From an uncultured Christensenella sp. (GTDB lineage Bacteria; Bacillota; Clostridia; Christensenellales; UBA1750): a DNA stretch of 38,581 nt. Positions within the stretch are counted from its first letter, which is position 1. Each line of letters starts with the position of its first letter. A model generated the notes under the pieces. It was given only the letters and a program-made list of their open reading frames with translations, searched no databases and was not told the origin of the DNA. Location: assembly GCA_948468595.1 (NCBI GenBank), contig CAOKIU010000016.1, positions 1 through 38,581 on the forward strand. The letters run 5' to 3'. Positions 7,311-15,693 of this stretch are shown here, piece after piece. The translations under genes and the position numbers were made by a program.

Positions 7311-7850
7311 GTGGATCTTGGCGAAAAAATCAAGCGGTTGCGGCTGCGGCACGGCCTTACGCAGGAAGAGCTCGCGCTGCGGTGCGACCTGTCCAAGGGC
7401 TTTATCTCCCAATTGGAGCGCAACCTCACCTCTCCCTCCATTGCGACGCTGATGGACGTGCTCGAGTGTTTGGGCACCGACCTGCGCACCTTCTTCTCCG
7501 ACCAGGAGGAGGAAAAGATCGTCTTCGGCGCCCAGGACGTCTTCGATACCCGCGACGAGGAAAAGGGTCTTTCCATCTCCTGGCTCATTCCCAACGCGCA
7601 GAAAAACGAGATGGAACCAATCCTGATGGAGATTGACGCGGGCGGCGCAACCGTGATGGACGACCCCCACGCCGGCGAGGAGTTCGGCTACGTGCTGGGC
7701 GGTCAAATCACCATTCGCCTGGGGGAAAAGACGCATAAGTGCCGCAAGGGCGAGAGCTTCTACTTCCATCCCGACGCCCCGCACCGGCTGGAGAACCACG
7801 GCAAGATCGTGGCCAAGGTGCTGTGGGTTTCCTCCCCGCCCACTTTTTAA
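7311..7850 (+). CDS. XRE-cupin transcriptional regulator of polyamine uptake
   Basis: This 179-residue two-domain regulator has an N-terminal lambda-repressor-like helix-turn-helix (about 7-60, with [21 protein letters not shown]) and a C-terminal cupin sensor (about 105-175, with the HAGEE loop at 120-124 and HPDAPH at 153-158). This PuuR/SinR-cupin architecture usually senses a small ligand. Being the first gene before potABCD, control by polyamines is the natural inference. The start is GTG 7311 with AAGGAGG eleven bases upstream; no ATG fits. potA follows after 19 bases. Confidence 0.88.
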   Translation: MDLGEKIKRLRLRHGLTQEELALRCDLSKGFISQLERNLTSPSIATLMDVLECLGTDLRTFFSDQEEEKIVFGAQDVFDTRDEEKGLSISWLIPNAQKNEMEPILMEIDAGGATVMDDPHAGEEFGYVLGGQITIRLGEKTHKCRKGESFYFHPDAPHRLENHGKIVAKVLWVSSPPTF

Positions 7851-7869
7851 TTCGGAGGTGACAGATCGC

Positions 7870-8949
7870 ATGTCCGTTGTGGAAAACGCGCGCCTGATCG
7901 AGCTTAAAGACCTCTCCAAGTCCTACGACGGGGAGACGGAGGCGCTCAAGCACTTAAATCTCTATATCCGCAAAAAGGAATTCCTCACCTTGCTGGGCCC
8001 CTCCGGCTGCGGCAAGACCACCACCCTGCGCCTCATCGCCGGGTTTGAAACGCCCTCCTCCGGTTCCATTGTCTTTGACGGCGTGGACGTGACCCATCAG
8101 CCCCCGCACAAGCGCCGCGTCAACACCGTCTTCCAGAAGTACGCCCTCTTTACCCATCTGAACGTCTTTGAAAACATCGCCTTTAGCCTGCGCCTTCAAA
8201 AGCGGCCGCGGGCGGAGGTGGAAAAAAAGGTGGAGGACATGCTGCGCCTGGTGGGCCTTCAGGGGTTTGGCAAGCGCGGGGTGGACACCCTCTCCGGCGG
8301 TCAGCAGCAGCGCGTGGCCATCGCCCGGGCGCTGGTGGGCGAGCCGGAGGTTCTCCTTCTGGACGAGCCGCTGGGCGCGCTGGACCTAAAGAAGCGCAAG
8401 GAGATGCAGCTGGAGCTCAAGAGCATGCAGCAGCGCCTGGGCATCACCTTTGTCTACGTCACCCACGACCAGGAAGAGGCGCTTTCCATGTCCGATACCA
8501 TCGTGGTGATGAAGGACGGCCTGGTGCAGCAGGTCGGCGCGCCGCAGGACATCTATAACGAGCCCAAGAACGCCTTTGTGGCGGACTTTATCGGGGAGAG
8601 CAACATCCTTGCCGGCACCATGGCGCGCGACGAATGGGTGGAGTTTGACGGCCGCGGGTTTGCCTGTGTGGACCGGGGCTTTGGGGAAAACGCGCCGGTG
8701 GACGTGGTGGTGCGGCCCGAGGATGTGCGCATCGTGGAGCCGGGCAAGGGCCAGCTCCTGGGCGTGGTTGAGTCGGTGATCTTCAAGGGCGTGCACTACG
8801 AAATGATGATCCGCACCCCCTCCTTTTCCTGGATGGTACACTCCACTGCCTGCCGCGCGGCGGGGGACCAGGTGGGCCTTGCCATCGCGCCGGGCGACAT
8901 CCACGTCATGCGCCGCTCCGCGCCCGCCAAAGGGGAGGGAGCGCCGTGA
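7870..8949 (+). CDS. potA: Spermidine/putrescine ABC transporter ATPase PotA
   Basis: This 359-residue ATP-binding subunit energises polyamine import. Walker A is GPSGCGKT at 43-50, the ABC signature LSGGQQQR at 141-148, Walker B with the catalytic Glu is LLLDEP at 162-167, and the H-loop is H199. A C-terminal TOBE-like regulatory domain (about 240-359) fits the CUT1/PotA class. A GTG at 7858 lies inside the ribosome site GGAGGTG (7854-7860), so ATG 7870 is the real start. It overlaps potB by four bases. Confidence 0.93.
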   Translation: MSVVENARLIELKDLSKSYDGETEALKHLNLYIRKKEFLTLLGPSGCGKTTTLRLIAGFETPSSGSIVFDGVDVTHQPPHKRRVNTVFQKYALFTHLNVFENIAFSLRLQKRPRAEVEKKVEDMLRLVGLQGFGKRGVDTLSGGQQQRVAIARALVGEPEVLLLDEPLGALDLKKRKEMQLELKSMQQRLGITFVYVTHDQEEALSMSDTIVVMKDGLVQQVGAPQDIYNEPKNAFVADFIGESNILAGTMARDEWVEFDGRGFACVDRGFGENAPVDVVVRPEDVRIVEPGKGQLLGVVESVIFKGVHYEMMIRTPSFSWMVHSTACRAAGDQVGLAIAPGDIHVMRRSAPAKGEGAP

Positions 8950-9776
8950 ACCGCAAGTACCTGGCCGCGCCCTTCTCCCTGTGGATGGCGCTCTTTACCA
9001 TCGTCCCCATTCTCCTGGTGGCGGTCTACGCCTTTACCGACGCCGGCGGGACGTTCACGCTGGAGAACTTCTCAAAAGTGCTGGATCCCCTTTACCTGGG
9101 CGTGCTTCTGCGCTCGGTGGGCATGGCGCTGCTGTGCACGCTGATCTGCCTTGTGATCGGGTATCCGGCGGCCTACTTCCTGGCCAAGAAGGAGATCGAC
9201 CCCCGGGGCGCGTTGGTGCTGCTGTTCATCCTTCCCATGTGGATGAATTTTCTGCTGCGCACCTATGCGTGGCTGGCGCTGCTGGAGAGCAACGGCCTGA
9301 TCACCTCCACGCTCAACCGCCTGCTAACGCTCCTGGGCGCTGAGGGCGAGGTGCGCCTGCTCTATTCCTACGGCGCGGTGCTCATGGGCATGGTCTATAA
9401 CTACCTGCCCTTCATGGTGCTGCCGCTGTACACGGTGCTTTCCAAGATCGACCCGCGCGTTGTCGAGGCCGCGCAGGACTTGGGCGCGGGCCGGGCGCAG
9501 GTCCTCTCCCGCGTGGTGCTGCCCCTGTCCCTGCCGGGCGTCGCCTCCGGGGTGACGATGGTGTTCATGCCGGCGGTGACCACCTTTGTCATCTCCCGCC
9601 TGCTGGGCGGCGCGCAGTTCAAGCTCTTTGGCGATCTGATCGAGCAGCAATTCCTCTTTACCGGGGATTGGAACCTCGGCTCGGCCATGTCGCTGATCAT
9701 GATGGCGCTGCTTCTGCTCTCCATGGGGCTGATGAAGGGCTTTGGCGACAAAGAGGAAAGGGGGCAAGACGCATGA
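8946..9776 (+). CDS. potB: Polyamine ABC transporter permease PotB
   Basis: This 276-residue inner-membrane permease has about six hydrophobic segments. The EAA loop, [11 protein letters not shown] followed by a VVLPLSLPG segment, contacts the ATPase. It starts with GTG 8946 in a GTGA overlap with the potA stop and ends in an ATGA overlap with potC, so the three genes are translationally coupled. It partners PotC to form the heterodimeric channel. Confidence 0.92.
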   Translation: MNRKYLAAPFSLWMALFTIVPILLVAVYAFTDAGGTFTLENFSKVLDPLYLGVLLRSVGMALLCTLICLVIGYPAAYFLAKKEIDPRGALVLLFILPMWMNFLLRTYAWLALLESNGLITSTLNRLLTLLGAEGEVRLLYSYGAVLMGMVYNYLPFMVLPLYTVLSKIDPRVVEAAQDLGAGRAQVLSRVVLPLSLPGVASGVTMVFMPAVTTFVISRLLGGAQFKLFGDLIEQQFLFTGDWNLGSAMSLIMMALLLLSMGLMKGFGDKEERGQDA

Positions 9777-10570
9777 AAGCCGAGAGACGGAAAGGGGGCG
9801 CGGGGCGCTTTTTCCAGCGGATGTATCTGGCGCTGGTGCTGCTCTTCCTCTACGCTCCCATCCTTACGCTGATCGTCTTTTCCTTCAACGCCTCCAAGTC
9901 CCGCGCGCGCTGGGACGGCTTTACCCTGCGCTGGTACGCCGAGCTCTTCCGCGATCCGGACATCCTCAACGCCCTTTATGTGACGCTGGGCGTGGCGGTG
10001 CTGGCGGCGGCGCTGGCCACGGTGATCGGCACGCTGGGCGCCATCGGCATCCATCGCATGCGCCGCCGGTCCAAAGCCCTGTGGCTCCTGGTCAACAACG
10101 TCAATATGCTCACCCCCGACATCGTCATCGGCGTAAGCCTGATGCTCCTCTTCCTCTTCTTTAAGCTGCCGCTGGGGTTCTTCACCATGCTGCTGGCGCA
10201 CGTCACCTTCAACATCCCCTACGTGGTGCTCTCAGTGCTGCCCAAGCTCAGGCAGATGAACGAGAGCGCCTACGAGGCGGCGCTGGACCTGGGCGCCTCG
10301 CCCGGACAGGCGCTGTGCAAAGTGGTGGTGCCTGAGATCCTGCCCGGCATTCTTTCGGGCGCGCTGCTGGCCTTTACCCTTTCGCTGGACGACTTTGTGA
10401 TCTCCTTTTTCACCACCTCGCAGGTGCAAAACCTCTCCACCCTCATCTACTCCATGGCCAAGCGCGGCATCAACCCCACCATCAACGCGCTCTCCACGCT
10501 GCTCTTTGCCGCGGTGCTGCTCCTTCTGCTTCTGCTCAACAAGCGGGTGGACCTGGCCGAGCAGCGCTGA
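9773..10570 (+). CDS. potC: Polyamine ABC transporter permease PotC
   Basis: This 265-residue second permease has a basic N-terminus (KAERRKGG), about six membrane segments and the EAA loop YEAALDLGAS followed by VVVPEILPG. The start ATG 9773 overlaps the potB stop (ATGA); the longer upstream reading is out of context. It ends 26 bases before potD. Confidence 0.92.
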   Translation: MKAERRKGGAGRFFQRMYLALVLLFLYAPILTLIVFSFNASKSRARWDGFTLRWYAELFRDPDILNALYVTLGVAVLAAALATVIGTLGAIGIHRMRRRSKALWLLVNNVNMLTPDIVIGVSLMLLFLFFKLPLGFFTMLLAHVTFNIPYVVLSVLPKLRQMNESAYEAALDLGASPGQALCKVVVPEILPGILSGALLAFTLSLDDFVISFFTTSQVQNLSTLIYSMAKRGINPTINALSTLLFAAVLLLLLLLNKRVDLAEQR

Positions 10571-10596
10571 CTCTCACTTTGGAAAGGAAACAATCG

Positions 10597-11637
10597 ATGA
10601 AAAGACTGCCTGTACTGCTTGCTTCCCTTCTCGCCCTTGCGCTCCTGCTCGCCGGCTGCGCGCCGGCCAAGGAGAGCATCACCGTCTACAACTGGGAGGA
10701 CTACATCTGTCCCGAGGCGCTGGACCTGTTCACCGAGGAGACGGGCATCCAGGTCAACTACGTGCGCTTTACCACCAACGAGGAGATGTACATCAAGCTC
10801 GCCCGCGGCGGCGCGAGCTATGACGTGGCCTTCCCTTCCGATTACATGATCGAACGCATGATCACAAACGACATGCTCCTTCCGCTCGACCATGAAAAGC
10901 TCCCGAATTTTTCCAACACCTCCGCCTGGCTTCAGGACCCCGATTACGATCCCGGCAGCAAGTACTCCGCGCCCTACATGTGGGGAACGGTGGGCATCCT
11001 GTACAACACCAAGATGACCGGCGGTCCCATCGATTCCTGGGAGGCGATGTGGGACGAAAAATACCAGCGCAACGTGCTGATGATGGACTCGGTCCGCGAT
11101 TCCCTCGGCGTGACGCTCTGCTCCCTGGGCTACGATCTCAATACCCGCGCGCTTACGGAGCTTGAGCAGGCGCGCGATAAGCTGATCCGCCAGCGGGAAA
11201 GCGGCGTGCTGCTGGCCTACGGCGTGGATGAAATCAAGGACAAGATGGCCAACAACGAGGCCGCCCTGGGCCTGGTCTGGTCGGGCGACGCCATAACCAG
11301 TATTGACATTAATCCCGATTTGGCGTATTGTGTACCCAAGGAAGGATCAAACATCTGGGCAGATGGCATGGTCATCCCGAAGACGAGCAAAAATCCCGAC
11401 GGCGCGATCCGGTTCATCGACTTTATGATGCGTCCGGAAATCGCGGCGATGAACAGCGAATATATCGGCTATTCCACTCCTAACGACGCGGCGCTAGCGC
11501 TTCTTGACGATGATCTGGTCAGCGACCCCACCTTCAATCCGTCCCCTGAGGTCATTGCGCGGTGCTCGTTCTTCCACGACGTTGCGGACGTTGCCGATCT
11601 TTACGACCGCATCTGGGTGGAAGTGACCGCCAACTAA
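10597..11637 (+). CDS. potD: Polyamine-binding lipoprotein PotD
   Basis: This 346-residue extracellular substrate-binding lipoprotein has an N-terminal lipoprotein signal with lipobox LLAGC (cleavage before C21). The mature part opens with YNWEDYI (31-37), the hallmark of spermidine/putrescine binding proteins. The acidic and aromatic residues expected to hold the polyamine are present, but individual ligands were not assigned. The start is ATG 10597 with AAAGGA upstream; an earlier in-frame codon at 10579 would spoil the signal peptide. It is the last gene of the operon, closed by the terminator at 11647-11685. Confidence 0.92.
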   Translation: MKRLPVLLASLLALALLLAGCAPAKESITVYNWEDYICPEALDLFTEETGIQVNYVRFTTNEEMYIKLARGGASYDVAFPSDYMIERMITNDMLLPLDHEKLPNFSNTSAWLQDPDYDPGSKYSAPYMWGTVGILYNTKMTGGPIDSWEAMWDEKYQRNVLMMDSVRDSLGVTLCSLGYDLNTRALTELEQARDKLIRQRESGVLLAYGVDEIKDKMANNEAALGLVWSGDAITSIDINPDLAYCVPKEGSNIWADGMVIPKTSKNPDGAIRFIDFMMRPEIAAMNSEYIGYSTPNDAALALLDDDLVSDPTFNPSPEVIARCSFFHDVADVADLYDRIWVEVTAN

Positions 11638-11646
11638 ATCACATAC

Positions 11647-11685
11647 AAAAAATGCCCAGACTCGAAAGATTCCGGGCGTTTTTTT
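11647..11685 (+). terminator. Terminator of the pot operon
   Basis: Arms 11647-11657 and 11674-11684 pair over 11 positions (A-rich base, one wobble, GCCC/GGGC core), with a T run at 11679-11685. It lies only 23 bases before the start of the Cys-rich gene, for which no separate promoter was found. Confidence 0.8.
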
Positions 11686-11708
11686 CTGTTAATTTATGGG
11701 AGGGAAGC

Positions 11709-11888
11709 ATGCAAAAGAGTCGGGAGGACTGTCCCTGCAAGCGCGCGCGCTGCCCACGCCATGGCAATTGCGAGGCGTGCCGCGCGCACCACGCGGGGAG
11801 CAAATACAGCGCGGCATGCGACCGCGCCGTCGCAAGGGCGCCCAAAAAAGCGGGGTCCGGCGGCGCGGCCCCAACCCAACCCAGATAA
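11709..11888 (+). CDS. Small six-cysteine protein, possible metal-binding mini-protein or radical SAM partner
   Basis: This 59-residue protein has six Cys in 30 residues (C8, C10, C15, C21, C24, C37) in the pattern C-x-C-x4-C-x2-HG-x-C-x2-C-x3-H, then a basic, Ala/Pro-rich tail. The Cys/His layout suggests zinc or iron-sulfur binding. Similar short proteins occur in Clostridia without an assigned function, as far as I recall. The start ATG 11709 has a strong GGGAGG site five bases upstream; the longer upstream frame reads through the end of potD and its terminator. A radical SAM gene follows after 36 bases, so it could be that enzyme's substrate or accessory, but there is no leader-peptide signature. 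Confidence 0.7.
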   Translation: MQKSREDCPCKRARCPRHGNCEACRAHHAGSKYSAACDRAVARAPKKAGSGGAAPTQPR

Positions 11889-11924
11889 AAACCGCAAGAG
11901 ATTCTCAGAATGGGAGCGTGACCA

Positions 11925-12908
11925 ATGGCGGGCATCTTCAAATTGACTTCCGGCGGCCTGATTGTGAACTACCGCTGCCAGGCGCGGTGCGGGCACTGCC
12001 TCTACCACTGTTCCCCGGACCGGGAGCCGGATTACCTCTCCCCCGAGGGGGCGCGTGAAATCTTTACCCGCGCAAAAGAACTGGGCGCGCCCTCCATGCA
12101 CGTCAGCGGCGGCGAGCCCTTTATGGATATGGACGCGCTGTGCCAGGTGCTTGCCGTGGCGCAGGCGCAGGGCATGCCCATCGATTATGTCGAGACCAGC
12201 GCCTCCTGGGTGGAGGACGAGGCGTGCGCGCGCCTTGCGGTGGAGCGGGTCCGCGCGCTGGGCGTGCGCACGCTGAGCGTCTCCATCTCCCCGTACCAAA
12301 ACGAGTTCATCCCCATGGACAAGGTGTTCTTCCTCACCCAGGCTTGCCGGGATCAGGCCGTGACCCCCGCGCTGTGGATCGACGAGTTCTTTCCCGACCT
12401 TACCGCCTTTCCCACCGATCGCCCGCACGCTCGCGCGGAATACGAGGGCTATTTCGGCAAGAACTATTGGGCGCAGTTGCGGCCCCGATACGCCCTGAAC
12501 ATGGTGGGCCGTGCGCTGTGCACGCACAAAGGGGATATGCCCACCTTCCCCACCACCCGCATCCCGCACATGTGCCGGTCCTGCCAGGAGCTGGGCGGCC
12601 GGTCGCACTACCACATCGATCTATACGGCGGCTACATCCCGCCGGGGTGTCCGGGGCTGGCGCTGCCCCTGGAGGCGCTGGGAAAGGAGCTGGACCCGGA
12701 GGAATTCCCCATCTACACGCGCTTGGCCCAGGACCCCAAGAGCCTGCTGGATTTTTGCAAGGCACAGGGCTTTACGCCCAAGAGCAGCTACTACAACCGC
12801 TGCCATCTTTGCCAGGATATGCGCCTGTTCCTCTATCACAGGCATCCCGGCAAATACCGGGAGTTGGCGCCCGCCTCGTTCTACGAGGCCATCGACACGG
12901 AAACTTAA
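11925..12908 (+). CDS. Radical SAM enzyme with extra C-terminal cysteine pairs
   Basis: This 327-residue radical SAM protein has the cluster motif C-x3-C-x2-C at C18, C22 and C25, followed by SGGEP at 61-65 for SAM binding. The C-terminal third has further cysteines, C199, C217, C220, C242, C293 and C296, that could hold an auxiliary cluster in a SPASM/twitch-like manner, although the exact SPASM spacing is not obvious. Family and substrate are not recognised. The start is ATG 11925 with GGGAG upstream. It is directly downstream of the Cys-rich mini-gene and probably cotranscribed with it. The next gene (metY) has its own promoter. Confidence 0.82.
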   Translation: MAGIFKLTSGGLIVNYRCQARCGHCLYHCSPDREPDYLSPEGAREIFTRAKELGAPSMHVSGGEPFMDMDALCQVLAVAQAQGMPIDYVETSASWVEDEACARLAVERVRALGVRTLSVSISPYQNEFIPMDKVFFLTQACRDQAVTPALWIDEFFPDLTAFPTDRPHARAEYEGYFGKNYWAQLRPRYALNMVGRALCTHKGDMPTFPTTRIPHMCRSCQELGGRSHYHIDLYGGYIPPGCPGLALPLEALGKELDPEEFPIYTRLAQDPKSLLDFCKAQGFTPKSSYYNRCHLCQDMRLFLYHRHPGKYRELAPASFYEAIDTET

Positions 12909-12909
12909 A

Positions 12910-12938
12910 TTGAAATGCGGAACAAATGCGTGTATAGT
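12910..12938 (+). promoter_or_regulatory. Promoter of metY
   Basis: TTGAAA (12910-12915), 17-bp spacer, TATAGT (12933-12938). The start near 12945 leaves a short leader to ATG 12968 with GGGAGGAG between. No SAM riboswitch or T-box fits in the space. Confidence 0.7.
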
Positions 12939-12967
12939 AATTAAAAACATGCTTGGGAGGAGAAACC

Positions 12968-14230
12968 ATGGAACTGGAAACCCTTGCCCTGCGCGGCGGC
13001 TATAAGCCGGGCGACGGCGAAACGCATACCATGCCCATCTATCAATCCACCACCTATGAATACACCTCCGCCGATCACATGGCCCACCTGTTCGATCAGC
13101 CCACCGAGGGACACATCTACTCCCGCATCTCCAACCCCACGGTCGGATTTGTGGAGGAGAAGATCGCCGCGATGGAGGGCGGCGTGGCGGCGATGCTGAC
13201 CACCTCCGGCCAGGCGGCCTCGCTGCTGTCGGTGCTGAACCTGTGCAAATCGGGGGATCACATCCTGTGCACCGCGGGCGTCTACGGCGGCACGGTCAAC
13301 CTCTTTGGCGTCACGCTCAAGCGCTTTGGCATCGACTGCACTTTCGTCTCTCCCGACGCCACGGTTGACGAGCTGAACGCCGCGCTGCGCCCCAACACGC
13401 GCCTCATCTTCTCCGAGACGCTGACCAATCCCACGCTCGTGGTCTGCGATATTGAAAAGTTTGCCTCCTTCGCCCACAAAAACGGCATCCCCCTCATCGT
13501 GGACAACACCTTTGCCACGCCCATGCTCTGCCGCCCCTTTGCCTTCGGCGCGGATGTTGTGATCCACTCCACCACCAAGTACATGGACGGTCACGCGGTG
13601 GTTGTGGGCGGCGTCATTGTCGACGGCGGGTCCTTTGACTGGTGCAACGGCAAGTTCCCGGAGTTCACCGAGCCCGACCCCACCTACCACGGCACGGTCT
13701 ACGCCAATTACGGCGCGGCGGCCTACATCATCAAGTGCCGGATGCAGCTGATGCGCGATTTCGGCGTGCTGCCCAGCGCGCAGGACGCCTTCCTGCTGGA
13801 TCTCGGACTGCAAACCCTGCCCGTGCGCATGGAGCGGCACTGCCAGAACGCCCTGAAGGTGGCTCAGTTCCTCTCCAAGAGCGACAAGGTGGAGTTCGTC
13901 AACTACCCCGGCCTGCCCTCCGACAGCCAGCATGAAAAGGCGAAGAAATACCTGCCCAAGGGCTGCTCGGGCGTCATCGCCTTCTCCATCAAGGGCCCGC
14001 GCGAGAACGCTGCGCGCTTTATGGACGCCCTGAACATCGCCTCCACCGTCACGCACGTTGCGGACATCCGCACCCTTGCCTTGCAGCCCGCCAACACCAC
14101 CCACCGCCAGCTCACCGACGATCAGCTCCGGGCGGGCGGCATCACCCCCGGCCTCATCCGCTTCTCCGTGGGCCTGGAGAACATCGACGACATCCTCGCC
14201 GATGTCCAGCAGGCGCTGGAAAAGGTGTGA
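12968..14230 (+). CDS. metY: O-acetylhomoserine sulfhydrylase / Cys-Met metabolism PLP enzyme
   Basis: This 420-residue cytoplasmic PLP enzyme of the cystathionine gamma-synthase family makes homocysteine (or methionine precursors) from O-acetylhomoserine and sulfide. Visible signatures are YSRISNPT around 51-58, the GQAA turn at 81-84, VDN at 178-180, and the Schiff-base lysine in STTKYMDGH (K204). The close neighbours methionine gamma-lyase and cystathionine gamma-lyase share these motifs, so the exact reaction is probable rather than certain. The start is ATG 12968 behind GGGAGGAG. It has its own promoter and terminator (14259-14298). Confidence 0.85.
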   Translation: MELETLALRGGYKPGDGETHTMPIYQSTTYEYTSADHMAHLFDQPTEGHIYSRISNPTVGFVEEKIAAMEGGVAAMLTTSGQAASLLSVLNLCKSGDHILCTAGVYGGTVNLFGVTLKRFGIDCTFVSPDATVDELNAALRPNTRLIFSETLTNPTLVVCDIEKFASFAHKNGIPLIVDNTFATPMLCRPFAFGADVVIHSTTKYMDGHAVVVGGVIVDGGSFDWCNGKFPEFTEPDPTYHGTVYANYGAAAYIIKCRMQLMRDFGVLPSAQDAFLLDLGLQTLPVRMERHCQNALKVAQFLSKSDKVEFVNYPGLPSDSQHEKAKKYLPKGCSGVIAFSIKGPRENAARFMDALNIASTVTHVADIRTLALQPANTTHRQLTDDQLRAGGITPGLIRFSVGLENIDDILADVQQALEKV

Positions 14231-14258
14231 TGGATCGGGCCGTTGCGATCGCATCACT

Positions 14259-14298
14259 CCGCAAAAAAGAAGAGGCGCGGCCTCTTCTTTTTTTGCGG
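14259..14298 (+). terminator. Terminator of metY
   Basis: Arms 14259-14275 and 14281-14298 pair through CCGC, an A run and GAAGAGG, with the T run embedded in the descending arm. A strong intrinsic terminator about 30 bases after the stop. Confidence 0.85.
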
Positions 14299-14354
14299 GG
14301 CGCAGGCATATGCTGATCACCACACGGCGAACCGCCGGGAAAGGAGCGATTCCC

Positions 14355-15047
14355 TTGAAAATAACCGTCATTCACGGACAGAACCATCAGGGCTCCACCT
14401 GCCACATCGCCCGCATGCTCTCCAATAAGCTGGGCGGCGAGGTTGCAGAATTCTTTCTTCCCCGGGATTTCGGCGCTTTCTGCACGGGCTGCGCACGTTG
14501 CTTCACCGTCAGCGAAACCCTCTGCCCGCACTTTGAACAACTCAAACCCCTGACCAAGGCCATGGACGAGGCGGACGTCATCGTGCTGGCCAGCCCCGTC
14601 TACGTCTACCATGTCACAGGGCCGATGAAGGCCTTCCTGGATCACTATGGCTACCGCTGGATGGTGCATCGCCCCGAGGCGGGCATGTTCCGCAAGCAGG
14701 TGGTGTGTCTATCCACCGCCGCAGGCGCGGGCACCCGCAGCACCAACCGGGACCTAGCCGACAACGCCTTTTTCTGGGGCGCGGCCAGGATCTATCGCCT
14801 GGGCGCGGCGGTCAGGGCGGTCAACTGGGACGGCGTATCCCCAAAGCTCAAGGCGCGCTTGGAAGCACAGACGACGGCGCTTGCGGCGCGCATCCGCAAA
14901 AACGCGGGCCGCGTGTCGCCCTCCCTGCGCACCCGGGCCTTCTTTCACTTCATGCGCCTGATGCAAAAGCACGGATGGAACGAGGCGGATTGCGCCTATT
15001 GGCGGCAGAAGGGCTGGGACAAGCGCGCCCGCCCCTGGAAGGCCTGA
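14355..15047 (+). CDS. Flavodoxin-fold FMN oxidoreductase with iron-sulfur-type cysteine motif
   Basis: This 230-residue NADPH-dependent FMN reductase/flavodoxin-like protein has the FMN phosphate loop GQNHQGST at 8-15 and ASPVYVYHVTGPMK at 79-92, which shape the flavin site. C43-x2-C46-x2-C49-x7-C57 matches the compact cysteine motif (C-x2-C-x2-C-x4-7-C) of iron-sulfur flavoproteins from anaerobes, so a 4Fe-4S cluster is plausible. The C-terminal region from about 175 is basic and unassigned. The start is taken as TTG 14355, with AAGGAG eight bases upstream. ATG 14310 is in frame but has no ribosome site and lies close to the metY terminator. Confidence 0.8.
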   Translation: MKITVIHGQNHQGSTCHIARMLSNKLGGEVAEFFLPRDFGAFCTGCARCFTVSETLCPHFEQLKPLTKAMDEADVIVLASPVYVYHVTGPMKAFLDHYGYRWMVHRPEAGMFRKQVVCLSTAAGAGTRSTNRDLADNAFFWGAARIYRLGAAVRAVNWDGVSPKLKARLEAQTTALAARIRKNAGRVSPSLRTRAFFHFMRLMQKHGWNEADCAYWRQKGWDKRARPWKA

Positions 15048-15131
15048 TCGCGCCTGCCCCAAACGGGCGGTGTGATGCGCGGCGATCGGCCGCCGTTCCC
15101 GTCCCTTTCAAGGGCGCTCATCCCGTTTCAA

Positions 15132-15177
15132 CGAAAACAAAAGAGCCTTGTGCGCGCACAAGGCTCTTTTGTTTTCG
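15132..15177. terminator. Perfect 46-nt palindrome, bidirectional terminator
   Basis: Two 23-nt arms are perfectly complementary without a spacer. Each carries AAAACAAAA/TTTTGTTTT at its base and a GC-rich core. It separates the convergent flavoprotein and XRE genes and suits termination both ways. Confidence 0.8.
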
Positions 15178-15204
15178 CTCCGCGCAAGAGGCGGGGCGCG
15201 ATGA

Positions 15205-15591
15205 TCATTTGTTTTTATCCTCCCGCGTGATGCGCGTCCAGAACAGACCGGTCGCCATGTCGCAGATGCGCCGCTTATCCACCTCGCTGACCACAACGCC
15301 GCCCACGGTGATGGTGTGGCCGCCCATGAACTCGGATAGCTCGTAGGAATCCTTTTCCTTATATTCCTTGGCCGTCAGCCTTTCGTCCGTGCGGCAAAGC
15401 AGGTAGTCCACCGACACACCGAAATACTCCGAAAGCTGCAACAGCAGCTCCAGCGTCGGCTCGCGCAGGTTGCGCTCATAGGAACCGATTGCGCTGGAGG
15501 AGAGGTTGTATAGATCGCCCAACTCCCTTTGCTGCATGCCGCGCTCCTTGCGCAGTCCCCGCAAACGATCCCCAAAGGTATCCCCCGCCAT
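15205..15591 (-). CDS. XRE-family transcriptional regulator
   Basis: This 128-residue protein has a helix-turn-helix domain at about 6-65 (GMQQRELGDLYNLSSSAIGSYERN, split around residues 19-42), similar to SinR/phage-repressor types, and a C-terminal part (70-128) with no recognised ligand domain. It probably binds DNA as a dimer. The GTG at 15597 is rejected in favour of ATG 15591, which has GAGG seven bases upstream. An inverted repeat TTTAGCTT/AAGCTAAA brackets its promoter, suggesting autoregulation. Its relation to the upstream aldo/keto reductase unit, 102 bases away in the same direction, is unknown. Confidence 0.85.
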   Translation of the reverse strand: MAGDTFGDRLRGLRKERGMQQRELGDLYNLSSSAIGSYERNLREPTLELLLQLSEYFGVSVDYLLCRTDERLTAKEYKEKDSYELSEFMGGHTITVGGVVVSEVDKRRICDMATGLFWTRITREDKNK

Positions 15592-15634
15592 ACGCACACC
15601 TCAACCGTCTTTTTTCCGCCCGCCACGGCATTTC

Positions 15635-15681
15635 TTTAGCTTATCCATTATAACATAATTCTTCGCTTAAAGGAAGCTAAA
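15635..15681. promoter_or_regulatory. Inverted repeat bracketing the XRE promoter, putative operator
   Basis: TTTAGCTT (15635-15642) and AAGCTAAA (15674-15681) form a perfect 8-bp inverted repeat with a 31-base gap. One arm lies at the predicted start, the other overlaps the -35 box. This layout is typical of autorepression by a dimeric or looping repressor (inference). Confidence 0.45.
15647..15675 (-). promoter_or_regulatory. Promoter of the XRE regulator gene
   Basis: Read leftward: TTCCTT (15675-15670), 17-bp spacer, TATAAT (15652-15647). The start is predicted near 15640, about 50 nt before ATG 15591. Confidence 0.6.
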
Positions 15682-15693
15682 ATCTTCTCTCTG

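Noticed and set aside
12910-12968. SAM riboswitch or T-box ahead of metY
   Set aside because: The promoter leaves only about 23 nt of leader, too short for either element.
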